From: Eublepharis macularius | Taxonomy: Eukaryota; Chordata; Lepidosauria; Squamata; Eublepharidae | Reading direction: 5' to 3' | DNA: 64,000 nucleotides | Assembly: GCF_028583425.1 (NCBI RefSeq) | Contig: NC_072792.1 | Coordinates: 160,276,676-160,340,675 of the forward strand | In this document: one piece after another, positions 36,746-48,400 of the stretch | Position numbering within the stretch: position 1 is the first letter of the stretch | How the letters are laid out: the number at the start of each line of letters is the position of its first letter | The notes under the pieces: generated by a model | Told to the model about the DNA's origin: nothing | Databases searched by the model: none | Seen by the model: the letters and a program-made list of their open reading frames with translations, nothing else | Position numbers and translations under genes: made by a program

Positions 36746-37573
36746 TAATAGAAATGTGACAGAGAAAGTGAAAAGGAGAGACGTTGGGTCTGCAATTGTC
36801 CAAACAGGGAAGGGGGAAGCTACAATAAAGTTGGTTAGTCTTAAAAGTGCTACTGGACTCTTTACTATTTTGTAAATGTATACCCATTTCATTCCCCTAT
36901 CTCAGTCATCAAGGTAAGGGGTGACATTTCAGTGTATTTTGCTCCCCTCCCCCCGAAAAAAGGTTGGTGGGTTGTGTGAGACTTTGAACTTGAAACTCAG
37001 AATTATGTTGTAAACATGCACACCACACCAACTTCTCAGTGTTCAAAGGAGATATCGACCACTCTGCATTCATTGAAGGAAAAGTAGGGTTAAATCTAGT
37101 ACAGACATCTTGTTACAGAATACCAAACATGTGGATTTAAACCAAAGATTCACTTTGCTCAGACAATTAATCATTTCCTCCCTCCTTCCCCTTGTAGGAG
37201 GATGGACAAGTTGTCCCTGCACATGGAAATGTATGCATACGAGGGAGGATTACTGGGAAAGCTGGACAGGATGAAGCAGGCAAGGCAAAATGACTCACAT
37301 CCTCAAGCATAAGCACTTGAGGAGCTGCTGTACGCAAGATCTTTGGCACAATTGCTGCATGGCAGCTCTGCAATGTTTTGTGTGAATCTTGAGTATATCT
37401 TTTCTGTCCTAACTCCAAGAGGGGTTGTAACTAGACATACGCAGAGTCTATGGTTTCCCCCCTGAACTGTGGCTCATCAGATCCACATAGTCCCTAATGC
37501 AAGCTCCTAAGGATGGGCTGCCAAGGACTGATGTGCTACTCTTAACTGTTAACTTGGTTTCTGCTTCTAAGAG

Positions 37574-37770
37574 CCAAGCCACAAGTGACGCCTGACACAG
37601 GTTGGACACTTGTCAGCTTCCCTCAAGTTTTGATGGGAAATGTAGGCATCCTGGTCTTACAGCTTGGCTCTCCATTACAGCTGCAAGACCAGGGTGCCTA
37701 CATTTCCCATCAAAACTTGAGGGAAGCTGACAAGTGCCCAACCTGTGTCAGGTGTCACTTGTAGCTTGGC
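37574..37770. mobile_element. Large palindromic MITE ('gccaagc' ends)
   Basis: Two arms of about 90 bp, nearly perfect inverses (caagttttgatgggaaatgt and its inverse), around a short centre. tctaagag is repeated at 37566-37573 and 37771-37778. Intergenic. Confidence 0.65.
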
Positions 37771-37779
37771 TCTAAGAGT

Positions 37780-39520
37780 CAGAGAGTTGCCCTGTGGAGT
37801 GGATCCCTCTGGCCTGGTGAGTTTTTCTTGCTGGCTGCTGTCCTTAAGCCCCCCCCCCTTTTTTTTTTACTGTGGTTGAATTTGGAGGAAAAAGTCAGTG
37901 CTTCCTAAGAGCAAACATCTAACATGACTGGGCCTTGGAATGGTGTTTAATTAATTCCATCTAATGGCCATTCTTTCTTGTCCACTGCAGTTGCCACATA
38001 GGGTTTTTTTTGCCAATGTTTAATGCTGTTAGGGAGCAGGGGAGGGGGTTACTTGCTTCCTTCTGTGCTCTTGTGTTTAGACTTGAGCCTTTTGCTCAAG
38101 GGGGTCTTTGTTTCTTTTTCAAAAGGCAAGATCCAGCCAGGCTCTGTCAGAGAATTAGCGTTCCTCCTCAACCAAAGTTAGAAAGCTTGCCTCATAAGAC
38201 TTCAGTGATAATGCACATTTATTTGAGAATAAATCTCATTGACTTCAAACAGAATTATTTCCAAGCATGATTATTTCCATATGCATGATCAGGTGGCACA
38301 CACAAATATGAGATTATTTTGGGAACCAAATTCTGACTGTGCAGTGTACAACCAGAACTGTGTGTGTGTTCTGCTAGTTCCCGTTGCCTAGTAGAATGCA
38401 CACACAGTTCTGCTTACACATTTTCTAAAAATGTAATATCATATATGCTTTTGGTACCAAATCAGAAATGAAATGTTAGTTTTTAAAAGTTAACAGTGGC
38501 CAGGGTTTCTGGACTCGGTGGAACTGTGTCCGCAAATTATTTAATCTATGCCACAATAAATACTAGATCAGTGATACTTAACAATGGCCATACAGTCCCC
38601 CTGGAAGTCATCAACAAATCTTGGAGGGCATCCTTCATAATTGGAGGGCAAATGGGGGGGGGGGGCATTTGGGATTTACGAAGCCTTTTCTCCACCCTTA
38701 ACAATGGCTTCCAATGGCCAGTATGTGACATTAACAGCCTCCTTTTGTTTTGCTATTTTGGGACTGCGTGCATGACAATATCTACATGAAGTGTTTCCAG
38801 AATTGGAACCACCAGGGGACAAAGTAGTCTACCTTTATATGCAAAGGAATTAGGGGAGACAGGGTATGTTTGCAGAGATGCCACCCCCCCCCCCATAAGA
38901 CTATGGAGTTCTAAGGAGGAAATCAGTGCAAGACACCATTACTGTGAAGAAGCAGAGGACACTTCAGCCAAGTCCCCCTGCCACTCGCAAGCACAGTGAG
39001 GCAGAAGACTCCACAGCAGTACTGCAGTGCACTGAATCTCCCCCCGATCCCCCCCCCCGGCCACCTTCTCATGCAAAATATTAATCTGGCAAACTTATTT
39101 AGATGGCTTTATATGAATTAAAACTGGTATTATGCTTGCTCTGTCATGAAGAGGGAACTCTATTTGATTTCAAAGGTTCAAAGTTCATTTTGTTTGATTG
39201 CCATAGTCTGTTCCGATTTACAAAGGGTAATCATTTGCTCTTCCTGAGTGACACCAAGGAGGAAGCCTTGTGGACATGTTATTTTTGCACTTCAAAACAC
39301 AAGTTTCCATGCTCAGTATTAGAATCTCAAAGGAACACAGATTGATGTACATGGTATAAGTAACTTCTTTCAGGTTTCTTCTTTCAGGAAAAACAAGATA
39401 CTTTCTTAAAAATAGGGTACTTTTCTGTCTTTTCAACACCCCAGTGTTATTATTAAGGATGTCAAAATGAAGCACACCAAACAACCCAAACATGGTTGTG
39501 CAGGCATCGAGACTTCTGTT
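37780..39520. other. Intergenic sequence between CUL5 and RAB39A
   Basis: No gene seen. Several C or G runs (37851-37858, 38654-38666, 38885-38895) and unremarkable AT-rich DNA. Confidence 0.6.
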
Positions 39521-39533
39521 TCCATCATTATTG

Positions 39534-39731
39534 CGTGTGTGTAAAGTGCCATCAAGTCACAACTGACTTATGGCACCCCCCGCTGAAGCTTTCAGGGCAA
39601 GCGAGAAGCAGAGCTGGTTTGCCATTGCTTTCCTCTGCAGTCTCTTCTTTGCTGGTCTACCATCCAAGTACTGACCCTGCTTAGCTTCTGAGATCTGACG
39701 AGACGGGGCTATACCATGCCGCCTTCCCTTC
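39534..39731 (-). mobile_element. 5S rRNA-derived SINE
   Basis: The minus strand begins with a 5S-like segment (tctcgtcagatctcagaagc, taagcagggtcagtacttgg, atggtagacc), then a body ending cataagtcagttgtgacttg and tggcactttacac. Flanked by the 12-bp repeat ccatcattattg (39522-39533 and 39732-39743). It lies in the intergenic region. Confidence 0.75.
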
Positions 39732-39864
39732 CCATCATTATTGGGGGGGGGGGTTGTAAAAAATCAAACATCCCCCAAACCTTCCCAACTTTCCTGCTAC
39801 ATACTATTTAGGGCCTCAGATTAATCATGATCTGTAAGGGGATAAGTAAGGGGATTCAATAAGG

Positions 39865-40080
39865 TGGCCAACCTCCAGTTTGTAGCTGGAGATCTCCCAG
39901 AATTATAATTGATCTCCAGGCCACAGAGATCAGTCCCCCAGAGAAAATGGCTGTTTTGGAGGGTGAACTCTATGACATTACACCCTGCTAAGGTCCCTCT
40001 TCTCCTCAAGCCCCGTCCTCTCCAGGCTCCATCTATAAAATCTCCAGAAATTTCTTGACCTGCAGCTGGCTTCCCTAAGA
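39865..40080. repeat. Copy of the 'gggttgccaac' DNA element, diverged
   Basis: Reads gtggccaacctccagtttgt, agctggagatctcccagaat and ctccatctataaaatctcca. A reverse copy of the 48350-48569 family with worn ends. Intergenic. Confidence 0.5.
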
Positions 40081-40560
40081 TCCAAGGTGTCCATATTAAT
40101 TAACCACATTTACACGGAGCATCATCTAAAAAGGTATATAGGTAATTCCAAAGAAACTATTGTTGGAAGTTTTCCATTGTAAGTTAGTCCCTCTGGAAGC
40201 TTTCCCATTAGAAATTTTTCCTTAAAGAGAGTCAAATTCTTTGTTTCTTCCTTCTAGACCTTCTAGACCTTTTGGTTCTTTCTCTGAAAATCTTTGTTTT
40301 CCTCCTGTTTCTTACACCCTTTCCAACCTGTTGGCTAGCTCTTTACCTTTCCCTTCTTCAAGCTGTTTGCTCTCCCCACCCCACCCCACAAGCTTTTCAG
40401 TATCCTTTACCTTCTTAGTTTGAACATCCGTTTCCTAGAAACTTCCCTCCCAGCTTCAGCATTCTCTATTCATTCTCTGCTGTAAACTTTTATCATTAAT
40501 CGCTTTTAAGCTGTTCTGTATGCATGAAACTGTGTGTGCGTGCGTGCGTGCGCATATGTA

Positions 40561-40712
40561 GAGTCCAGTAGCACATTCATGACTAACCAACTTTATTGTA
40601 GCATAAGCTTTCGAGGACCACAGTTCTCTTCGTCAGATGCATCTGACAAAGAGAACTATGGTTCTTGAAAGCTTATGCTACAATAAAGTTGGTTGAAGGT
40701 GCTACTGGACTC
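40561..40712. mobile_element. Palindromic repeat with a hammerhead-like core
   Basis: Arms 40561-40639 and 40640-40712 are inverted copies meeting at gatgcatc. The unit reads ctactggactc outward and aataaagttggtt within. On the minus strand the left arm has CTGACGA (40636-40630), a 6-bp imperfect helix (GAGAAC with GTCCTC) and GAAA (40612-40609). The right arm is decayed (CTGACAA). A fragment of the family is at about 36825-36875. The family is not assigned. Confidence 0.5.
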
Positions 40713-41280
40713 TATCATATCTGGTGCTATTCTCCTATCCAGCATCTTCTCTGCTGCTGTACATCATTCCTGCTGGGATTTCTCCGCTAAAGCATAATGG
40801 TTACACATATCTTTATCATCTCCTTAAGACAGGGTTTTTTGCACCCACACTTATCCATCTAGACACAAATCACATCTCAATCAATAATTACCTAGGCTTA
40901 ATCATTTGATGCATTGTGGAAACCCTCCCGTTGGATTTCATGGCATGTGTTCAAATTAACCTCCCAAGTTTTGCTTAGATTTTATTATATTTTTCATACT
41001 TTTTGCATTAGTAATCATGCTTTTGATGTTGCATGTATTGCTGACCAAGCCTCACGTTAGATCATAGAGGCTGACAGAGGTGACTTTTGACTTTCTTTGT
41101 TGTTCAGTGCTAGTGATAGTTTGTGATTATTGCTTTCATTATCACTACTGCGTACGTCTATTTTGAGCTAGTAAGTATTTTCTTGTTCAAACCTCAGAGT
41201 TGTCAATGTGGGTTTTTTGATGTGGGTCAGATTATGTCAATTTCCCATTATATTAACTGTTAACAGAAGAGAGTTATGAG

Positions 41281-42025
41281 TAGACATGGGCACGAACTGC
41301 ATTATGAACCAAAAAAACCCACGAACCACCTGGTCATCTGTTCGCGATCCAGTGGTTCGTGAGAGTCCATGGTCAATGAACCAGCGTTCGTTGGAAGCCC
41401 AGTTCGTTGCATTCGCCCACGGTTCGTGAAGCCAGATAGTCAGGCACCATCAATCAATTCCCTTGGAAACGGAGCTGGGGGATTGCCTGAACTCTGTCTG
41501 CACTCCTTCTGTCGCCCTGGAAACCCGAATTGAAGCCCAGCTTACTTTGATTGGCAGGTCTTCCTTCCAACCATGGAGCTGCAAATTGGTTACATTTGGT
41601 TACATGGGAGAAGACACCTGAAGGGAGGGGGAAGGGGGATGTTCTGTAGCCATGGGCACTCCAATCTCATCCCTGCAAACCCTGATAGGCAGTTCTGACG
41701 GCCAACCCCTTGTACACTGGGCCAATGTCAACTGGTGGCTCTAATTGTATTGAGTGGGAGTTTCCTGCGGGCCTCGGATTGGAGAGGGTATAACTCCAAG
41801 ATCCCTATTGCAATCTTGACCAAACTTGGGTGCTGGTTGGAGGAGAGCCTGCTAAACACTCCCTGTGAATATGGGCTCTCTAAGTGCAACAGGGGCCATT
41901 CCAACGCCCACGAACCGGTTCGGTAACAGGAAATGTTCGTTATGGTTCATTTGTTCGGGTTCGGTGGTGGCACCGAACCACGAACCGCAGGTTCATTAAT
42001 TTTTTTTGGTTCATGCCCATGTCTA
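41281..42025. mobile_element. Non-autonomous hAT-type element, 745 bp
   Basis: Ends tagacatgggcacgaac and ggttcatgcccatgtcta. Perfect 8-bp duplication gttatgag at 41273-41280 and 42026-42033. It shares its termini with 19792-20845 but not its core. Intergenic. Confidence 0.8.
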
Positions 42026-43139
42026 GTTATGAGATCATTCTTTCTGTTCGAAGTGGTTTTTCCTCCAATAACCAGGGGTAGTTTCTATCCAATGGACCTT
42101 TGCATACATAGAAACAAATATCCTCCTTAGTCTCCACAGTGTTGTTGTTTTGTTGTTGCATTTGGATGCCCTCAGAAGACACCTCTAGAGGCCAAGGGAC
42201 AAACTAGGGTATGCATTCTGGTAACAGTTAAAGCTGTTTTACCCCTTCCTGAAGGCAAGATCTCATATTCTAGATTTATCCCCAAGGCCTTTAGAAAAGT
42301 GGTTCCAGCATACAGGAATCAACAAGCTGGCTGATGCCCATCAGGCACAACAATCATGCTGAATGTATACCTACATGTGCCACAGGTTTTAACGTATTGA
42401 CGTATTTGACTTCATGACCTGGGATCCGCATAGAGACCATCTCTTTAGATAAATGTCCACACACCACTCACGGTCAGCAGTGTTACCTTCATTTGGGGAG
42501 TTATGTATGTCACAGTGACACCATTTGTTATAATTTCCCTCATTATGTGGAATGCTCTATCAGAGAAGCTGTGAAAGAGCTGCTTCTCTGGTACAATTTA
42601 GAAAATTGTGCAAGGCCATTTTGTTCCCCGCAATCTTTTGGAATTTGAAACTGGCCGATGTCCATGCCTTGCTAGAAGCTTTTGATCTCCCATGGTAGAT
42701 TATTGCTCATTGAGATTCCAAGGTAATGGTAAAAATAGTCTAATTTATTGTCCTGGTTTGGAGGATATGTATTAGATTACAGTATGTTCATTGTTTTTAT
42801 GTCTTGTGTTTTATGTATTATTTATTATTTTTTATGATTGTATTGATTGGATGTGTTTCAACTCTGTTGGCCACTGTATCCATAATGTTGTCTTGTTTGG
42901 AGTATTGTAATTTTATACCCTAATTTATATTTTACATTGTAATTTATATCCTAATTTTTTTTACTTCTAGTTTGGGGGCATTTGATGATGTTGTGTACTC
43001 AGTGACTGGCAGTGGATTAAAGGTCATGGATCACTGTGCCAGTTTGCCAACTCCAACAAGGATTTCCATTGATAACAATGAATTTTGTGATCCCATATCT
43101 TACCAGTTACCTTTCTGGAATTTCCATGGGTGAAAGGCT

Positions 43140-43605
43140 TAGTTACTTTGGCATGACCCCAGAGTATCTACGGGACTGTCTCTCCCCATATATTCCCTGG
43201 ATCAGGGGACAAACAGCTGTTGGTGGTCCCTGGCCCCAAGGAGGCCTGCCTAGCCTCGACTAGAGCCAGGGCCTTTTCGGTCCTGGCTCCCACCTGGTGG
43301 AACACTCTGTCTGCTGAAATCAGGGCTCGGCAGGACCTACTATCCTTTTGCCAGGCCTGTAAGAAAGAGTTGTTCTGCCAGGCATATGGCTGAGGCTGGG
43401 CTTCTGCTGGCCTGGAAAAAAGGGTGTATAAATCTTAAACCTCCCTGGGAAGGCTGTCCGCCATCCTGTTTTAAATGTGTTGTTTTTAATGTACATGATT
43501 TTTTAATTGTATTTTTAATATGTTGTTATCCGCCCTGTGCCCACTCGTGGGGAGGGCAGAATACAAATCTGAAATAAATAAATAAATAAAATAAGCAGAA
43601 ACAGA
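43140..43605 (+). mobile_element. CR1 LINE 3' fragment
   Basis: From agagtatctacgggactgtc to aataaataaataaaataa. It is close to the 36297-36745 part of the other CR1 copy, sharing for example ctgtctctccccatatattc and cctggatcaggggacaaaca. Confidence 0.75.
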
Positions 43606-44004
43606 CACTTTCATAAAAACTTAACAGGAAATAAAACTGTTCCATAAAGCAGATAAACAGCACTCATTTGGTTGTCTGTGGCAAGTAAACATCACCTCCA
43701 AGTGATGATGCAGGGATACTTTTGTACACTGGAAGGGAATACACTCTCTTTCAAGTTGTCTACGCACTGCATATTAGCAATGTGGATATGTGCGGGCAGT
43801 TGGGCTACAAAAAATGGAGGATGATAAATTGTTATGACACACTGGAGTGTACGAGGGCTCCTTGTGGCCTAGAGAATTCAGTGTTCCCAGTGGAGTACCA
43901 TAGTGGTTTGGAGTAACATTCATCCACATGTACTTATTTTTGAGATGTCAGAAATGGAAGGTCTGTTGAATCAAAGCAGGGAGTTCATCAGAATACAAGG
44001 CATA

Positions 44005-45020
44005 CTCCAGAGTTTTATTTTAACCGCTTTTGACAATGCAAAGTCTTAAAAAATAATATTATTACAAAAGCATGAGAAACAAATCCTTGTTGTTTAGCAG
44101 TAAGTTTGTTTGCTATCATTACCCTTCTTTTTCACATTGGGAAAACACACTTTCACCATGAAAAACAAAGCTCTCGGTTACATGAGAATATAAAGATGAG
44201 GGGAAAACGTAACACTTACATTGTCTGGTGACCTGGCTGGGCTTCTGTGATCTCGAACAGGGTGGGCGATCTGATGTTGGCACAGGGAACAGGGTTGGTA
44301 TGGGGAGCCATCGCAAAACTGCCTAGGGTTGTTGTGGAGGTGGGTTTTTAAAAAATTAATTTGCACCTCATTTTCATGAACACAGTGGATGCCAAACTAC
44401 ACTCGATAAACATGCTGCGCTTCTCTCAATGACATTCACAGTTATATTCTAAACAATTAGCAACTAAGCTTCAAGAGACCTGAGTCAGCCCTTAAAAAAA
44501 AGAGTATTTTTAAAAAATCACCATAGTTGAGAAACATAATAAAATCAAACTACTTTTTACCTGTTTTGAGCCCTTTAGGATCTTTGCTATCCCATATTTC
44601 ATTACCAAATATTTATTTTGATGTGGTTCTCAGGATTGTAACAGGAGCCTGTTGGCTACAGTGGGAAGGAAGCTCTAGATAGCCCAGTAGCCATCTGCGA
44701 CCGCCCCGCGATTGGATACGTCATACAAACACGAACACACAAAGCTGCCTTATACGGAGACACATTTGGTTTATCAAGGTCAGCACTGTCGCTGTGGCTG
44801 GCAGCAGCTCTTCGGGGCTTCAGGAAGAGGATGTTCTCATCGCCCGTTACCTGATTCTTTTAAATGGCAACTTCATGGATTGAACCAGCAACGTCTGCAT
44901 GCAAAGCAGATGCTCTACCTGTGAGCCACAGCCCCTCCCCATAAATAATCTGTTATATACACTGGCCTCGCACCACCCAAAACATCCAGATATGGTACAG
45001 CTCTTTGGCATGCAAGCATT
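44005..45020 (-). other. RAB39A: Probable RAB39A 3' UTR
   Basis: Sequence downstream of the RAB39A stop. Candidate AATAAA signals on the minus strand are at 44612-44617 and 44014-44019. A tRNA-derived SINE in sense orientation lies inside. The extent is inferred. Confidence 0.4.
44724..44940 (-). mobile_element. tRNA-Ala-like SINE
   Basis: The minus strand starts ggggaggggctgtggctcac, aggtagagcatctgctttgc, atgcag, then a B box ggttcaatcc. It ends ataaggcagctttgtgtgtt. The head resembles tRNA-Ala(UGC). It lies sense in the probable RAB39A 3' UTR. Confidence 0.7.
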
Positions 45021-45447
45021 TTAGCAGGTGCACTGGTCTCCGAGTGAGGCAGCCTCCTCCGAGGAATGTACGACATTTGGAATGAAACCGCTTTTCACCC
45101 CTTCCCATCCATCTTGCATCGTGATCTCGCCTTTCTTCACAAGTTCGTATATATCTGTCGTCAGAACTGTAAAAGACTCTTCCACATTTGTGGCATCTTT
45201 GGCTGAGGTTTCTATGTACTTCATGCCGCAGGCGGAAGCCAATTCTTCGGCTTCCTCTCTGGGAACCTGTCGTTGGGTCTCCAAGTCACATTTATGTCCA
45301 ACCAAGACAAAGACCAGCTGGAAAGGGTCTGCATGCATTTTAGCTTCATCCAACCAGTCGGACATGTGGTCGAAAGAAGACCGATTGGTGATGTCAAACA
45401 CTAGTAAACCTCCTACCGAATTTCGGTAATAGGAGCGTGTGATTGAT
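45021..45447 (-). CDS. RAB39A: RAB39A coding exon 2 (residues 75-216 and stop)
   Basis: 427 bp after a TTACAG acceptor. It encodes [18 protein letters not shown] through [14 protein letters not shown], then TAA. It carries the guanine-base motifs and the prenylated tail. The last residues before CTC differ from human, as expected for the hypervariable region. Confidence 0.96.
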
Positions 45448-48400
45448 CTGTAAAAAATTAAAGGGGAAAGTGAAATTTAACAGAGATCTTATATTTACAC
45501 TGAAAATCAGCAGGGCCAGGTGGAATAAGCCACAGTCTGGTAATAAAACAAAACCCTTTTCTTTAAAAAGAAAAGAAAAAAGGAAGACCTGGTCTATTTC
45601 ACTGGTGGCCAGGTTCTTTTAGCCAAGCATGCCATAAGGCATGGGCCAAAGCCGGAGAGACCTTCCTCCTTGTGTGAATTAAAATGTATGGACAGTCTCA
45701 CTGTGCCTGGCTGGGGTTTTGCCTCTAGTCTGCTGAGAGGAATGAAGGCAGGTGAACAGCCAGCGAAAGGCAGGCAGGATTGCTGGCCTGGCTCTTTGCC
45801 CCTGCTCCAATGTGGACTCCCACAAGCACCTGCGGCTTAGGCTACTGATGCCACCAAAACAACTTACTTATTTAAAACACTTCCATGCTGCCTTTCCACC
45901 CAAATAGGGTACCCAAGGTAGCAAACGTCAAAACATTTCAACGTTAAAACATCGAGATATTAAAAACACCACTTATATTACAAGCGTATGTAAAGTATTT
46001 AAACAATTCAAGAACAACACGTAACAATGCGACCAGGGAGTGGGGCCAAGAACAGTAGTGGGGGACCACGACAGGTCGACCTCCCATCTGTCGTCCATGG
46101 GGAACAGATTCAGGATGGACAAAAGGAAATACTTCTTTACTCAATGAATAATTGTATTGTGGGAGTCAGTCCCAGTGGATGCAGTGACAACGAGAAGCAC
46201 AGATGGCTTTAAAGGGGATTTGACAGATTCTTGGAGGAAAGGTCCCTCAATGGCTACCCGCCATGGTGACTAAACAAAATCTCTGCATTCACAGGCAGTA
46301 AATCTCTGAAGCCAGTGCTACGAGGTAGCATCAGGGGAGGCCTTGGCCTTCATGCCTTGTTTGTTGGACTTCCAGGCCAACTGGCTGGCTGCTGGGTGAA
46401 ACAGGACACTGGAATAGATGGACCGTTGCTCTGATTCGCAGGGCCCTTCTTACATTACACTCACCCATGCACTAGAAAGTTCCGTTAGGCTCCCAGCTCC
46501 CAGACAAGAACGTGTGAATATAATGGGGAACAACACTTCACGTTTGTAGAAACTGCTGTATATTAGATCCTTACTGTATCTAGTTCATGTTTCATCATGT
46601 ACCTAGAAAGGATCTCGGTCAACGTTTTTAAAACCCCAGCCCACACGTGACCTGTAATATACATTAGGAGTGTAAACTCAAATAGCTATTTACTTATTCA
46701 AATATGCACACGATAGGGAGAGAGAAAAAAAGATTATGATTGTTGTATGTATCATATTATATTTATAAAGCAAACAGTATTTCAGTTGTTGTACACAAAA
46801 CAGAATTTTGGCTCTCCCTGCCCTCAGAACTATATTAGACCAGGAGTGATCCGAATAAAGAGCACAATCCACTAGTGGATGGCTGGCCAGATTCCAAAGG
46901 ATATTGTACTACCTGCGGTTTTTGAAAGGAATGTTTGCCTAGGTAGATCCAGCAAGATGTTCTTACATACTTAAATAAAAGTGCCTATATGGATCACTTT
47001 TTCTGAAGATTCACTCTCGCAGTGCAATCCTATGCAGAATTATACCCTTCCAAGTCGATAGATGTCAGTGAACTTAGAAGGGTATAACTCTGTTCAGGAT
47101 TGCACTGCCAAAAATGCATTAATGGAATGTGCAGATTCTTCTTAAAAAAAACCACTGTCCACATTGGAGTGACGCCAGCTCACTGCTGCATTAGATAGAA
47201 AGATGGGATGAAAGAAGATTCCTGGGACTGACTAATGTGTAGCAAAAATGGGGTTAAGGAGAATCAGGTGACAGAGACAGTGGGTGATTGAAATGATAAA
47301 CTAGGAACTGAGACACCCAGGTTCAAACCCCTACTCTGCCACAGAAACTCACTAGGTGACCTTGTGCTGGTCACACTATTTTAGCCTAACATTCCTCACA
47401 AGCAGGGCTCATTTCGAGGGGGAACACACAGGAACGCAGTTCTGGCAGTTCCCCAAAGAGGTCACATCAGGTGACCCTGCCCACCTGACTCTTGGCCATT
47501 TGGGGCCCGTTTCAGCCAGATCGGGCCTCTGCTGGGTGGTGGATCACTCTCCCGCTCATCAGCAGCCCGATCCTGACCATTTTGGGCCCCTTTTCAGCCA
47601 TTTTCAGCCCCCTTTTGCTATTTCAGACCTGAATGGCCAGGATTGGGTCCAAAACAGCCAGAATAGGTGATGTCAGGGGGTGTAGCATATGCAAATCAGT
47701 TATACTAATGACACACTTCCGGTGATGGCAAGAGGCATGGCATATGCTAATGAGTTATGCTAATGAGTTCCTCCAGCTCTTTTTCTACGAAATGACCCCT
47801 GCACACGGGGTTGCTGTTGTTACGATAAAATGGAGGAAGGGAAAGAACCATGTATGCTGCCCTGAGATCCTTGAAAGAGGAGTGGCATAAACATTTCTGG
47901 ACCACACCCTAAGAGGCTTCTAGACTTCAGAGCATGCAGCCCCTCTTCCAAGAAGAAATGAACACTAATATTTTTAACACAGGAAGTGTAACAAGAAAGC
48001 AAGCAAAAATATTGGCTCTTAGAAATGCCTCCTTAATTCTAGAAAATCTGAACATCAGCCAGTGTACAGCCATTGCTGTTGTTTGTATCTGAAGAGTTGT
48101 GGGATCATTACACTACAGATTTAAAGTTATTTATTTTATTTTACATTTTTCTGCCCAATTGGGGCCCTAAAGGTAGGAAACAATTTAAAAGACATTAAAA
48201 TCAACTTTTAAAAACAGAATGGATGGATGGATGGATGGATGGATGGATGGATGGAGCCAACAATTAAAAATAAACAAGAAAGATCAGTAAGAGTAAGTCA
48301 GACGAAATAAAAAGGTATCCACCTGCTAGCAGAAGATAATGATCAAGACTAGGGTTGCCAACTCCAGGCTGGGATATTCCTAGAGATTTTGGGGGGTAGA

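Noticed and set aside
39655..39722. 5S rRNA gene or pseudogene
   Set aside because: Only part of 5S is present, fused to a SINE body and flanked by one target duplication. It is therefore a SINE head.
44724..44940. Functional tRNA-Ala gene
   Set aside because: The tRNA-like head is diverged and continues into a SINE body and tail. It does not close a cloverleaf as a mature tRNA gene should.
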